A DNA stretch of 64,000 bases from Thunnus maccoyii (GCF_910596095.1 NC_056544.1:13315155-13379154); one strand, 5' to 3'; shown: positions 45,451 through 64,000, numbered from the stretch's first letter. Made by a program: numbers and translations. The notes: generated from the sequence alone by a model not told the origin.

Positions 45451-46866
45451 TTAACGATTGTACTTTTTTTTTCTGGAGTGTTGATGCATGACAGCGATTG
45501 TAAAAATCAAACTTATGGAACAGGGGGATTGCCAATACTTGCCAAAGTTTGAACTTTGAACTCTTCACTTCACTTTGACTTGCCTTATCCATGCGAATGA
45601 TAAAACCCGGGTCTGATCAGACCGTAGGGATACAGAGGTGACTTTTTCTTAATAGAGCCACAGAGACGGTAACCGTTAGACAGCTGGTTTGGTTTATTTC
45701 GAATTGTGCGATGGAAATGAATTCCTTTTTAGGACCAAAACTCAAGTGTATTTTCTCAAAAGGCCATATGCTATTATGTCTTTATGTTATTTCTCTTGGT
45801 TCTCAGCATTCCCATGGCAATGGCAATATAGGTTATCAAGTTCTCATAGATGATACAAACTTTGGCAGGCTACTGGTGGGATCATTGTTCTGTAATTCAC
45901 TCACTTATAACAGGTCAACTTCACATTTGGTTTGATGTGTTTTTCGCTGTACATTTGCCATTTTATGCTGTAAATAATCGGCTTTTTCTGTATAAACTTT
46001 GGTGTGTGAGTGTGTGTGCGTGCATGTGTGTGCGTGTGAATAAACATCCAACATTTGCTTTTTGCAAAGTTGAATATCTGGGTAGCTGTGCAATAACTTC
46101 ATATGTTTTATTTTGATGTTAAACATCATTGTATCTCAAGTGTGTTTGCTACATTCACTTCCTGCAATGTATGATTTATATGCAGAGTATGTTAGAGGAT
46201 TACGTCACTTTGAATCAATTAGTCACATAGGCTGTGTCTGATAAGAAATCACAAACTATGCCTTTATGATATTTAAGTCATTGATCAAAATATTGTTCAC
46301 CTATAAAAAACGCTCTGATTAATGTTGCTTCGCTTGCCTTTAAATCTAGCTTGAGAGCTTCTTCAATCTGCTCTCGGTGGTAGAAATGGCCTTGAACTAG
46401 CGCTCGTCTACCTGAGATCTGCCAAGTTAGGTTTTGTTTGCGCTCGAGTCTAATGAAAAAGACAAAAGTTGCGAAGTATTTCAATAGGTTCAAAGTTAGA
46501 TAGGTCCTTTTGAAATTAAATGTTAAAGGGAAAAGTTTTGAATTGTCTACTGTTACAAAATAAGCCAATGACTGTAAAGATTGTGAAATGTTGGATCTAT
46601 ACAGCACCTTGTCAGAGCGTAAACAAAGCCTTATCGCTTTTTGTTATTGAGAAGGGAATTTGAAATGATTAATTGTTGGTCCTGAGTTGCGTGTGTATAT
46701 AGTGCTATCTGATTGGTGCAGCTTTTATGTGATTGGAAAACAGTTTTGTTTTGCATAATGAACTAGAAAGCCGATACAGGACTCATACGGATCCTGTCTC
46801 TGATGACAGTTAACAGTGTGTTGTGTTGGCAAAAGTATTATCAATGAACGATTTTGGGAAAGATTG

Positions 46867-46872
46867 AATAAA
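46867..46872 (+). terminator. Candidate distal poly(A) signal of pde4dip
   Basis: AATAAA in 'gattgaataaaacattt', followed by 'gcagtttccttttgttttat'. It lies about 390 bases from the candidate prkab2 signal on the opposite strand. Confidence 0.3.
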
Positions 46873-46890
46873 ACATTTAAAAAGCTTGTG

Positions 46891-47259
46891 CAGTTTCCTT
46901 TTGTTTTATGTACTTAGATGAGAACTAGAATTGATTGGTGATACACAAAAGTGTGTCTTTATCCCTGAATTCAGACTATTTGCTCCAGAATGTTTCAAGT
47001 TTAATTTGTCAACTATTTCCAACTATTAAAAAAAAAAGAGTTGGAATAAAATATAATTTCTCCAGGACTAGGGGAAGCATCAAGACAAATACATAAAATA
47101 TCCAAAGTGTATGTTAGCATCAGAGCCTGGGTTCATTAAACTTATAAAACTTGTACAAAGAACATAAAAAGGTGTGTCTTTATCCCAAATACAGAATAGT
47201 GGCTACTTGCACCAGAAAGAAGAAAAAAATGAAAAAAATGTCAGGAACAGCCTGTCCTC
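46891..47259. other. Junction between convergent pde4dip and prkab2
   Basis: A/T-rich noncoding stretch between the two candidate poly(A) signals. Nothing recognised. Confidence 0.4.
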
Positions 47260-48891
47260 TTTATTTGCAAACAAGTTAAACCTTGCACAGTGAATCTTCA
47301 CACTTATTTACTTTGCAAAGCATTTTTAAAACATTCATGAAACGGTTGTAAAATTCAAGTTTTGGTTTTTAGCCTTAAAACACCATGACGCTTGTCCATA
47401 CTTCCCTTATCATGTCTGCAAGTCTTCAAAAAAACTTCATGGCGAGGCGCGACATTCACAAAATACTTTCAGAGGGTCTCATTAAACATCGACTGGATTT
47501 ATAAAAGCCCCTTTTACATTTCTGTAGAGTATCAACTGTGGTTATATACTGAACTGTAACAGCAGGATGATTAAACAGCGAGACTGACGAGTGAGAAAAA
47601 AAAAAAAAAAGACTTCTGCACGTCTCAAAGCCACCGTACCTCAAAACACAGATTAGCTTAAATAGTTATTAATACACACATGAGCAAAGTTTGTACAACT
47701 TTAAATTCATCCTTATAGCCCTGTCAATTCATGTGAAAATGAGAAACACTTCAGATCTGTTGCAGACATTCAATACATGCAAAGCAGCAAGTTGAAGCTG
47801 TCTGAGTGTACACACATTTGTGTATGACGATACATGTAATAGATATACAGTACATTCCAGTCTGATAAATACAAACTCAACACAGGTGCGAACACACACA
47901 CACATATATATATATAAAGCACTGCAAGGTTTGAATATCTAAAAAAAAAAAAAGAGCACAAATTGGATTCTACAGACCAGAGCTACAATAAAGAGTTGTC
48001 AGGCTGCATAGTTAAAAGCTTATATCAACACTCCTGCTCACAGGATGGTAAAGTGCTCGCAACATTACGTCAAGATAAAGGCAACAGCAGAACCAAACAG
48101 CGACCTTTGACCAACGTTACATGAACAAAACTGGAATTATGGGCTTGAATTCATGGAGGAGATTTCAGTGAATGATGGCTGAACTTTGGAGAAACTCAAC
48201 ATGTAATATGGATAACATCAGAGGTTGCTGTTCGCTGCTGCCTCCTAAACAAGCACAGATATCATGCTTTTCTGAGTCTACCTCGAGTTATAATTCAGTT
48301 CTTGCACTTTTCCATGTTTGCTGCTCTCTTCAGTACCTAGACCCCGACTGGGATTACATCGAGTCAATTTGTTAAAAACTTAATCGAGTCGGTTCAAGAA
48401 CACTTTTAAAATCTAACCATAACACTCAAAAATCCCTCATGTAATGAGAGCATCCTTTAAAAGTAACCATGAGTTAAACATCGGTCAAGGTAGCACATGA
48501 CAGGTCTGTGCATCCTCGCTGTGCCTCTTCTTATGAAAAATCTCTTTTTACACACTGACATGCATAAGGTGCAGCAAACACTCACACACAGTGATTTCGT
48601 CAAGTCTCTTATCCGTCTGTAGATGTAACAGGTACAGACACACACACAAAAAAAGCCACAGATCGGTTTTCATCTCTCTGACACCCATCTGATGCCCACT
48701 TTGCTACTTTTTTTTTCAGAGCCCTATGTAGACAGAAGTGCAATCTTTAAAAACCAAGCCACAGTCTCAGCCGCTGACCTTCAACTCGCCTGTAAACTTG
48801 TTTCAGTGCAAGATTTGGCTAAATGTGGTGATACAAAAAACAAAACAACATGCTGCTCTCTAAAAGCACTGTGGAGCACCCGAGATAAGGT
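47260..48891 (-). other. Probable prkab2 3' UTR
   Basis: Noncoding sequence after the prkab2 stop. A minus-strand AATAAA (plus 47260-47265) would give a 1.6 kb UTR. Small TA and A runs lie at 47896-47918 and 47941-47953. The UTR limit is inferred. Confidence 0.5.
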
Positions 48892-51686
48892 TTAGATAGG
48901 CTTGTAAAGCAGAGATGTGACGTATTTCTTCTTATATCTGTGAGTCGCGCTCAGCACCATAACTCCATCCTACATAGGAAGAAACAAAATACAGATGCAA
49001 GATGCTGTTAGAAAAGCAACAAATAAAAAAGTGCCCACTGGTCCAAACATCATCACAGAAAACAAAGAGAATGTGATTTTAAACAAAGTATTTCTGAACA
49101 CAAGTTAGTCACTTTAATCTAAGTTTGCTGTGTAAACATTTTCAAGGACACTGGTTCATGTTTTCTAGATGAAACGGCAAAAACAAAATAATTAAAATAA
49201 CTGAAAATTATCAAGTGTAAGCAACTGATTCATGTTGAGGAAATGAGTCTGAGAAAATGACTTTATACTGTTTAGAAGTTATTGGCCACTTATATAAAGA
49301 AAGTTGTTATAGCAACACCATCTGATTGACTAGTGTAATGTTTTTAGCTAAGAGGTGAAAGACATTTATAACCTTTCCATTACATTTGACAGCTCAGGGA
49401 TTTACTTTCAATGGAGCTCCGGCACCAGCAGGAGATAAGGAGCATGGAGAAAGGAAAATTGGAAAAATGTTTCCAGTTACCTTTATTGAGAGGGCGTACA
49501 GGTGATTTAACATGACGTGGTTGGGTTCAGGCAGCAGGGCGGGGTCACACTGCCGAGAAAGTGGGAGAAAGAACAACAATAATGACAAAACAAAGTCTGA
49601 GGATCATATAACAAAGTGACACACAGAGAGATGTGGAGAAGGGGAAAGACAGAAAGACTCACAGATATGTTGGTGTCCTTGTTGAGTATGACTTGAAGCA
49701 GGTGAGGGGGGAGTATAGGCGGGGCCTTGAAATGCGCCTCAGGTCTGAAGATGTACTGCTCCTGTCCGTACGGACCTGGAGGGGAGCTGGACAGATCTGT
49801 GAAAATAAAAACAGTCACAAAAAGAATACCACTTTGTTAATTTTCTCACTACTTACTGTGAATGAGTTGATAGCTGCTGGCTAGTCTATAACTAAAATTA
49901 TCAACAAAAACAACAAATATTCACATGAATGATATTGAACCTAGATCTATATGTATCTGGACTGATAAACAATGATTTTGAGTTGTTTTAATTAATTTTC
50001 CATACATTTCCAAACTGCTAAGGTCTGTTAATGCGACCTGTACAGAAACATAATAACACTTTTCCAATAACTATTGATATTAGCTGTTGAAATTTGGTTG
50101 TATAATTGAAAACTAGAGTGAGAAAAAAAAAACAGTCTGGATGCAGGCTGACCTGATGTATCTGAGCACTCCAGAGAGTCGACCTGCAGCGCATCAAACA
50201 CCTCAAAGTCAGACTTCTTCACCTGGATCAGGTTGTTGATGGTGCCGAGCTGGCTGGTTACCACCGGCTGCGAGAGAGAAACAGTCCCAGAGGTAATGAT
50301 CGAGCATTTTTATCATATTATTTTATTTTATTTTTATTATTTATTTATTATTATTTTATTGTTAACATTTTTATAATTTTATAATCTATATTATTTGTAA
50401 CACTCTGCACACATTTCTCTGGGCTTTAAACAGGCTTAGAAGACAACGCTATGTTGTGAGTGTGGCTGCTTTTACACAGTTATTGGGAGGGACTGAAGGC
50501 TTTTAAATAGCACAAAGCAAAGTTTTGCATGTTTCTATAGTGTTAAATTGCTTGAATATGCCAACAAATACCAACATTGACAACATCTGCTAATAAAATA
50601 TCTATTTTAATGTCTATTTATTGAAGATTTCCTTTTAACTGACAAATTTAATTTCTTAAAAAGTTCCTTTACGCTACTGTTGATACTAGCATCATAAATC
50701 TCCCCCAAAATGCTAAGCCTGGAACTAAAATGAATGAGATTAGGTATATTTGGTGCAGTATTAAAGAATTACATTAGAATAATTTTATTAACTTATTAAG
50801 GAAAAATGTTAAGAATCCTCTACAGAAGTCACAGAGAAAATACTTAGATAAATAGTTTTTATCTTTTTATCTTTTTATACACTGGTAACATGAAGTGACA
50901 ATAAAATAACAATGATATTGATATACCTCTGAAGGATCATGGACCCACTGTCCATCTACAAAAAACTTGTACTGGTGCTCTCCTTCAGGCAAGTCCAGGA
51001 TCGCTACAAAGTCATTATGGCTTTGGAGAGAGGAAGAGAAAGACTATTACTGCAAGACCAGGCTTTGCTATCTGTAGAAAGTCTACTCTGTAAAACGTGG
51101 TTGGAGCTAATGTGTGATAACTAGCATGGGAAAAGTGAGAATATACAGACATCTATAACATGCTGAATGCAAAATAATTGTGTTTACCTTTTATTCAGTG
51201 GTATCTTGGTGTTCCAGTTATTAAAGGAACCAGCTATGTAGACCTCCTTCCCCCCTCCAGCCCAGCGGATGACAGTGGGTCGCGCCTGAGGACCAGTTTT
51301 CACCAGGTCATCCAGATCTGGGGTGAATTCTTTCTCTCCTACCGCCTGGAAGCACAGTAGAAATCACAGTGGAAGCACATTCAGAGTTTCACATGCTTTA
51401 TCGTTCTAATTTGACTTTCTTTATTTCTATCTGTATGGAAAATAAAAACCAAAAAAAAAAGAAATGCAGCTTTTGTAGTTACTTTTATGACATTCAAATC
51501 TGAAAAGTAGTCTTATGGATTCTGTACCTTGGACTCTGGGCCATGGGTGTTGAAGATGTTTGGGTCATCTGTGCTGTCCACCATCTTACTGCTGTGGTCA
51601 TGGTCTTTGTGACTGCCGCTGCTGTCTGAGCGGTGGGCCTTCGAGCCATGGCGATCTCCAGACACCCGGTCGCTTGTGTTGCCCAT
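48892..51686 (-). CDS. prkab2: AMP-activated protein kinase subunit beta-2
   Basis: Scaffold of the AMPK heterotrimer: it binds alpha and gamma and carries the glycogen-binding module. Seven coding exons read from the minus strand: 51528-51686, 51188-51345, 50927-51020, 50153-50267, 49663-49796, 49481-49549 and 48892-48969. All phases agree; 268 codons (human beta-2 has 272). The N-terminus MGNTSDRVSGDRHG has Gly2 for myristoylation. The CBM48 glycogen-binding domain covers about residues 75-160 (GSFNNW, FVDGQWVHDPSE). The C-terminal alpha/gamma-binding sequence ends DGVMVLSATHRYKKKYV...LLYKPI. IINNLIQVKKSDFEVFDAL-type residues and TKIPL favour beta-2 over beta-1. Odd: the residue equivalent to the autophosphorylated Ser108 is Asn98 (NNWNTK). 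It lies tail to tail with pde4dip. Confidence 0.97.
50268..50926 (-). other. prkab2 intron 3
   Basis: A 659-base, very A/T-rich intron with a T/A simple run at 50310-50360. The smaller introns 48970-49480 and 49797-50152 also hold nothing recognisable. Confidence 0.7.
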
Positions 51687-52909
51687 AATGTCACACTATT
51701 TATAGTGCTGCTGGAAAGAAAAGAATTGATGGATCTTAATAGAGCAGTAGCCTGAACGGCCCCGAGTTTTGTTGTGCATTTGCTTGCTTTCATGTAAGCC
51801 TGCAACTAACAATTATTAAATTATTGATTAATCTCCCGATTCTTTTTTTTTTAAATAATCAATCATTTTGGTCTGTAAAACATCAAAATTAATGTGAAAA
51901 ATGGCCATCACAACTTCTTAGAGTCCAAGGTGATGTTATTTAATTGTGACCTGCCAAGGGGCTACATTTAAAATTACAACAAATGACAACATTAATGTTA
52001 AATATTGTACCCAATCCCTTATTAATACATAGGCCTACATTTTAAAAAAATAAATAAAAGCAAATGTCTTATTTTGTCTGATTCACAATCCAAAACCAAA
52101 ACATATTCAATTTACTAAAATGTAACACAAGCAAAAGCAAGCAAATTTGAGAACCTGAAACCATCAAATATCACAATAATTATATTTATCAATTCATAGA
52201 CTTATCGTTGCAGCTTTGAATTCATGTAAGACCAATGCAATCAATGCAAAACCTTGAAATACTACTGACAACAGAGTAACTGTAATAAGTTATCAATAAG
52301 AAGATCAATTATAGTGAATGATAGCCAGTCTGAGACATTCATGTACAGTCTTATCATAGCAATGTATTGATAATACGAGCCTGTCATAGCACTTAGCAGC
52401 AGTGTGGTTCTCCTGACAGTTTGAACGGCTTTACAGGAAGGCTAAAAGGCTTACCGCTAGACTAGACAGCCTCAGATACAAGCAGGACTGAGAGACTGGG
52501 TGACTGTGGCAGTAAATGTCTGGTAACTATGAACCTGGATTTGCTCGGTCAGACTGTAAAACCGTTTAACGTTAATACAATGATCCTGTCAGACAAACAT
52601 AACACCCACCGGCTGGCTACTTAACAAGCAACAAATTATAAGTTAGCAAACTACGTTGACATAACAGACGACACAATAGCTGAGAGCATATATCTCGCTA
52701 CAACCTACCACAGTCTCCCCGCCCAACTCAGATCAGATCACTTTGACAGCGGAATATTTTAAGCTTACGGTTAGCTAGCTGCTGCTAGCTGTCATTTTCT
52801 AACAACTGACAAGCTATTTGTCTTTTTGACGACGTCAGTGTCGATTATGACAACGCGACAAAAACTCTACTTATTCAGCATGTAGTTACGATAGAGCAAA
52901 GGGACTCAC
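51687..52909 (-). other. prkab2 5' UTR part and first intron
   Basis: Reading the minus strand, an acceptor (ttctttccag, plus 51711-51720) leaves about 24 bases of leader before the ATG. The remainder up to the donor at 52904-52909 is intron and contains the MITE at 51797-52217. Nothing else recognised. Confidence 0.55.
51797..52217. repeat. Near-complete MITE-like element in prkab2 5' intron
   Basis: Begins 'gcctgcaactaacaattatt' and ends 'gacttatcgttgcagctttg', which are imperfect inverted ends (CTGCAAC...GTTGCAG). The interior (for example 'gtctgtaaaacatcaaaatt' and 'ttcacaatccaaaaccaaa') matches a very common fish repeat in order. Noncoding. Confidence 0.65.
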
Positions 52910-52990
52910 CGCTACCAGCTGTTGTCTTTTTGTACTTTTTGTTTTTAGCGGAGGGCCCACCTCTCCCCTAACGACTGCAGCGCGGTGGTG
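52910..52990 (-). promoter_or_regulatory. Probable noncoding first exon and promoter of prkab2
   Basis: On the minus strand 'ggtagcg|gtgagt' is a strong donor at 52909. The sequence above it (52910-53060) is CpG-containing, unlike the flanks. The exact transcription start was not determined; the right-hand coordinate is approximate. Confidence 0.5.
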
Positions 52991-53902
52991 CTACGGCGTA
53001 CGTCCAGGGACAAAATTAGTGAGAACGTCTCTGACAGGAGCGTAGATTGTGTATAAAGAGAGTCTGTGATTAGGTGAATGAAGGAGTGCTTGGTCGTCTC
53101 TGGGGAAAACGCAGGCTATGTAAACATTTTTAGGATATAATACAGATATTCGCGCATAGATACAATATGAATATGTCCGTAATTAAATGCTAATTGATAT
53201 ATTTTTGTCAGGTGGGATATTTGGCTATCATGGGTTAGTCTCTGCAGGTTATTTTTAATTGCTTGTCTAAAGAAGACTGATATTGATAGACATCAGTGGA
53301 CTGGCCTTACCATCCTAACAGTGCTGTAATTCCTCTTCTTGCAGCATATTGTCCTATTAAAGTATAATTCTATCTCATTATCAGGCTCAACAGTGAGTCT
53401 AGACAACTCCCTCTGCTACAGATGAAGGAAGGCTCTAATTTAAGCATGTTGTATATTATTATACATTAATATATGATTAGACCACCCTCAATAATGAATT
53501 AAATTAATATCTCTTTGTCATCATCTCATGCTGTCCTTTTCATCTTCGTCTGGCTCTTTCTATTATGCATCCATTTTGTTGACCAAGATTGTAGAACTAA
53601 AATTCAACTAAACCCCCAAAATTGATATTGCAAAGGACAGAAACTTAAAGTCTGCCTCCACTCAAAAACTATGTTTTTTTTTCTTTTTCCATCAGTTTTA
53701 CCTTCACTGTGTAGAATGATATATGTGAACATTTGACACTAGAAGACTGTTTGCAGTTTTCAATGAGGGGGAAGAACTAGAGGCAATTTAATTGAACTTT
53801 TCTATGTAGAAAAAACATGCCAGACACAAAATACCCAAAGTATTTTTATATATCTTAAAAAATGTCTAGAAGGGACCTTAAATACTTTTATAATCTGGTT
53901 GA
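52991..53902. other. Intergenic region between prkab2 and slc25a24
   Basis: Upstream flank of prkab2 and distal flank of slc25a24. A/T-rich, with no gene recognised. Confidence 0.5.
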
Positions 53903-55330
53903 TTTATTCAACTGACACACACTAGTAAATCAAACTTCAATTCTGCAAAATGTCAATGTGTTTTGTATTTTAATTGACCACTAAGTGGAGCCATTAACAC
54001 ATCTCAAGAGCTGCTCAAACCAGTAATTCCAGCTCTGAAGGACTGAACTCAACACCTCTGAACCATTGCTCTCAAGTAAACCCTCCAACAAAGAGCATGT
54101 TAAGTTTTTCCACATGTTCAAGTTAACAACTCTTAAATTGACAAAAGTTTAAGTTTCTTAAAATTCACATAGATGTAACTTATAACAATGATAAAAACCT
54201 GATTGTCCATGGTAGATAAAAGCAAAACATCTCCACCACCGGGCTGTGTGAAAGAACAAGTAACAAAATGTAAAATGTAACAGGATCCTGTTGTGTGTGT
54301 TTAGGGTGGGGGGTCTGGATGTGTTGAAATGAGAACTGGGACCATACAAAAACAAGTTACTTGCAGGTATTTCAGTCAGATGACAAGTTATTACTATTTT
54401 CTTAAAAATGTTATCTGGTTATGAAGTGGTATCCATCATTAAAACCCATAAATAATGATACCTGCAAACAGATAATATATATATATATATATATATACAT
54501 AGTACATAAATACAGTATATATATATAGTAAAAAAACACACACAGCTGCTTATGTTACATATGGCTTGCACTGAGTGGCAGTAAGGCACATTTAAATGAT
54601 TCTAAAATGAAACAGAGTGATTTTTCACATTGCACAAGACAAGTGTGTCTTCATATAGACAGTATTCCAGTGTTCACACATATTGATTTTTCAGGGACAG
54701 TTATTTTTGGTGGACAGCTGGTGATAGAAGCGCTGTTTGTCCAAACATAGAGCTGATTTCACTGTAGGGCAGGTGTTCACAACTTTGAAAAGTGTTAAAT
54801 TACCTCACAATTTAACTGGCATAGTGTTGTTGTTTTGTTTTTTTCTTTCAGGGTTTAACAAAGACCTTTACTGTGTCTCTGTGGGATAAGCTGTTAAGAT
54901 ATTTCCTTTGTTAACAAAAAGCACATGAGCAACAGTATGCTCCAATGAGCTACTTTTTTGAGTTTTAAGTAATAACTGTAGGATCAATTATATGACCCAT
55001 TATGTTTTATGCTTTCTCACTTATATGTTTGTATTGTCTTTGTGTCAAGTATTCTTTGGGACAGTGTATAAATGTGGGGAGTGTGTTTTTTTTTTACAGT
55101 AGGATGACAATTAAAGCATGCTTACCACAAGTGATTAATGTTTTAGCTACTGACAGACCACCCTTAGTGGGATACATACAGTTTTCCACCTGCTGAATTC
55201 CTGTGCAAGCTGGTGGAAGTCATGCCCTGTATGTTTGATGTATGTCTGTCTATTCTCTTGGAATCGTTTCAGGCAGAAAATGTCAAGTCTGACAAATACA
55301 GTACACGTTCTTTCTCATTGGCTTGTGGTA
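53903..55330 (-). other. Probable slc25a24 3' UTR
   Basis: A minus-strand AATAAA lies at plus 53903-53908, about 1.4 kb after the stop codon. A TA microsatellite occupies 54471-54529. The UTR limit is inferred from this single signal. Confidence 0.4.
54471..54529. repeat. TA-rich microsatellite
   Basis: Two blocks of TA repeats separated by 'catagtacataaatacag'. Confidence 0.85.
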
Positions 55331-59560
<4,230 letters not shown>

Positions 59561-60059
59561 TTTAGGCTTAATGTGGAAGCAGCGTCTGAACGAGTCGCCC
59601 TGCAGTCAGGATCTGATCTGTCTGTTAATCCATGTTAACTGTCATATTCATAAACCCCGATAAGATGCAAATATGCGCTCAAGTGTGCGATGAGGAAGAC
59701 GGTTTCCAGTTATCATATGTTGCAGACTGTGTCGTGCAAAGGAGTAGTCCGTAGTATTTCAGAGGAACTGCAGTGATCGAGGGCGGAGCTATAAATGCGG
59801 CGCAGCTATTCGATGTTTTCTACGGAAAAGCAGGAAAGACGGTAGAATAGAAAAGCGGTGAAATAAATAATCCGTGGATTAACCATATATATAGTCCGGC
59901 TTTTGCTACTAACGGCGAACATCATCATCTGTCATTTTACACCCATTCTGTGTGTAATATGACGGTGTGTTAAAGAGGAAATGTAATCTCTTCATCTAGA
60001 CGGACGTGTCATTAAATACACACGGTGTTGTGTTTCCTACAGCGCAGCGCCGCTGGTCG

Positions 60060-60074
60060 TCACCAGAGGGCAGT
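60060..60074 (+). promoter_or_regulatory. CTCF-like motif
   Basis: tcaccagagggcagt fits the consensus CCASYAGRKGGCRSY at 14 of 15 positions. It sits between two divergent genes, a usual place for a boundary site. Binding is inferred only. Confidence 0.45.
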
Positions 60075-60441
60075 GTTTCATCACACACAAGATAAACAAA
60101 TCAGTTTTACTGTTAAACTTGTATTACTGACGGTCAGATATGTTTTATCAGTTAAGTTTTGAGACCCTGGTGTTGATGAGCAAAAATATATTTAGGCCTC
60201 AAGATACAGTGGTGAAAGATACATTTATTTATTTACTTTTTCATTTTTATAGTACCTTGTACTTCGACTCAGCAACATTTCAGACAGAAATAAAATGTAA
60301 CATGCTTTCATTCTTTACATTTCTCGTATCTGGCAGATGGAATTACTTCTCACTTTTCAGATTAAGATTTTACGTACAAAACACATGATGCATTATTATA
60401 GATTTATATATAAGAATAAGATATTCAACATCATATGTGTG

Positions 60442-60512
<71 letters not shown>

Positions 60513-60519
60513 GGATAGA
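60442..60519. repeat. GATA microsatellite
   Basis: About 19 tandem GATA units with one interruption (gatg) near the right end. The minus-strand open frame over it is an artefact. Confidence 0.95.
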
Positions 60520-61361
60520 TTTACACTTGAAAAAACACAGAAACAAGCGTGCTGAGTTGACATCCTAACAACAAAAAATAAACAATAAATACAACCAACA
60601 AATGAAAAAAGTATCAGTACACATTGCAGCAATAAGTATAAAAAATGAGAAAAAACAAGCTAAGATCTCCAGTATTAAATTAATTTAGTCGAGAACATAG
60701 AAGTAAAAACAAAGCTAGCAAAAAGTACTGAGCGTTGTTTTACAGCTGAGGATGAATCATGCCTTTAATGGGGTCTCTGAAAGTATTTGAAGACAAAAAT
60801 TCTGAGTTTCAGCATCTGTTGTTAACTACTCCATGAGGATGGAGCAGTATATCTGAGAGCAGACTCAATATTAAACAAATAATAATAATATTTAAGTGAT
60901 GTTACAGGGCTTTTTCAGTGTTGTCATATGATGACAATGATGATAATTTTGCATGTGTCATCACATATTTACGTATGCTCCCTTCTATTTTCCCACTCCG
61001 CCTTCACACACATCCGTTGTGTTGACTAATGTCAGTTCAGTGTTGCTAGTGTAAAAAAACAAAAAAAGAAACAGTCTCCTGTCAGTGGGCGTTTTGAATG
61101 AGTCCCAGCCGGACTGAGAACCCCGGTGTGTACAAGCATTACAACCACGTATTTCTCTTTTTCAAGGCAGCTGCAGCCAATCAAACCCTGGAATTTCTTC
61201 GCGTCATGAATTGTGTTTTTCAGTGGGTGGGAAGGAGGAGATTTGAACTTTGATTCCTTTCTGCTGCAGACGAGAGCAAAGCAGCAGCAAGTAGCAACAG
61301 CTGAGCGAACAGCAGTGAACAGTCACTGCGGAGAAAGTGTTCAGCTGTCTGTCAACTTTAA

Positions 61362-63754
<2,393 letters not shown>

Positions 63755-64000
63755 GTAATACTTCTCTTTTTTCTCTTCTGTAGACTGGAGTGTTGTAAAC
63801 ATAGAGGCTTACGCACACAGGATCCATTAGAACAGTCTTATCACAAAATTTATATGATACCAGGGAAGTCAAGTGGCCGCAGAGGACTTTTCTGTTATGC
63901 AAGTCTGTTTACCAAGAATGTTTTTATTTCCAGTTTCCGGCTTTGGTTACTAATTGAAAAACTCATAAATCAGAACTCTCGCTATGTTAATCAGTAACTA
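63755..64000 (+). other. fam102b intron 3, truncated by the window end
   Basis: Noncoding sequence after the donor at 63755. The next exon lies outside the window. Confidence 0.7.

Larger units (their letters stand above)
43283..46890 (+). other. Probable pde4dip 3' UTR and downstream region
   Basis: Noncoding sequence after the terminal stop. AATAAA strings occur at 43776, 44906 (inside a repeat), 46039 and 46867. The nearest, 43776, would give a 0.5 kb UTR; the last would give 3.6 kb and include the inverted-repeat element at 44673-45450. Which is used cannot be told from sequence alone. Confidence 0.45.

Noticed and set aside
60396..60632. Frame with tandem SIYL repeats
   Set aside because: Translation of the GATA microsatellite on the minus strand.

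Overview
This is vertebrate, almost certainly teleost fish, nuclear DNA. Genes are split into many short exons with GT-AG introns, dinucleotide and tetranucleotide microsatellites are abundant, and the dispersed repeats are of kinds widespread in ray-finned fish. Family names below come from recognising translated exons from memory; no database was searched.

Four protein genes are present. (1) 302-43282, + strand: pde4dip (myomegalin), reconstructed as 49 coding exons whose phases all agree, giving 2,324 codons before the stop. It carries at least two further first coding exons (start at 5900 with the CM1 motif; start at 20464 with a four-cysteine finger and an EB-binding-like motif), an internal terminator at 29320 followed by a poly(A) signal, and a candidate third alternative first exon at 36882. 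The 20464-29322 product (1,118 codons) has the architecture of the short EB1/AKAP450-binding form of myomegalin; the others are the gamma-tubulin-binding CM1 forms. (2) 48892-51686, - strand: prkab2, the AMPK beta-2 subunit, 7 coding exons, 268 codons, plus a noncoding first exon near 52910. It converges tail to tail with pde4dip. (3) 55331-59560, - strand: slc25a24 (SCaMC-1), a calcium-regulated mitochondrial ATP-Mg/Pi carrier, 10 exons, 475 codons. (4) 61410 to beyond the window, + strand: fam102b (EEIG2-like), first three coding exons only, divergent from slc25a24.

The remaining sequence is introns, UTRs and repeats. The clearest repeats are a 1.76 kb modular element with CTCF-like motifs (23155-24914), a long inverted-repeat element with TTAA flanks inside the pde4dip 3' region (44673-45450), a likely solo LTR in slc25a24 (56867-57284), several degraded MITE-like elements and microsatellites.

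The genes do not form a pathway. Myomegalin organises centrosomal and Golgi microtubules and anchors PDE4D/PKA, AMPK senses energy, SCaMC-1 adjusts the mitochondrial adenine nucleotide pool, and FAM102B is a poorly known NT-C2 protein. The order itself is informative: the human counterparts lie in two blocks, 1q21 (PDE4DIP, PRKAB2) and 1p13.3 (SLC25A24, FAM102B). I saw no unknown multi-gene system. The least described items are the alternative exons, the echo of the start site at 5738, and the loss of the Ser108-equivalent residue in the AMPK subunit.
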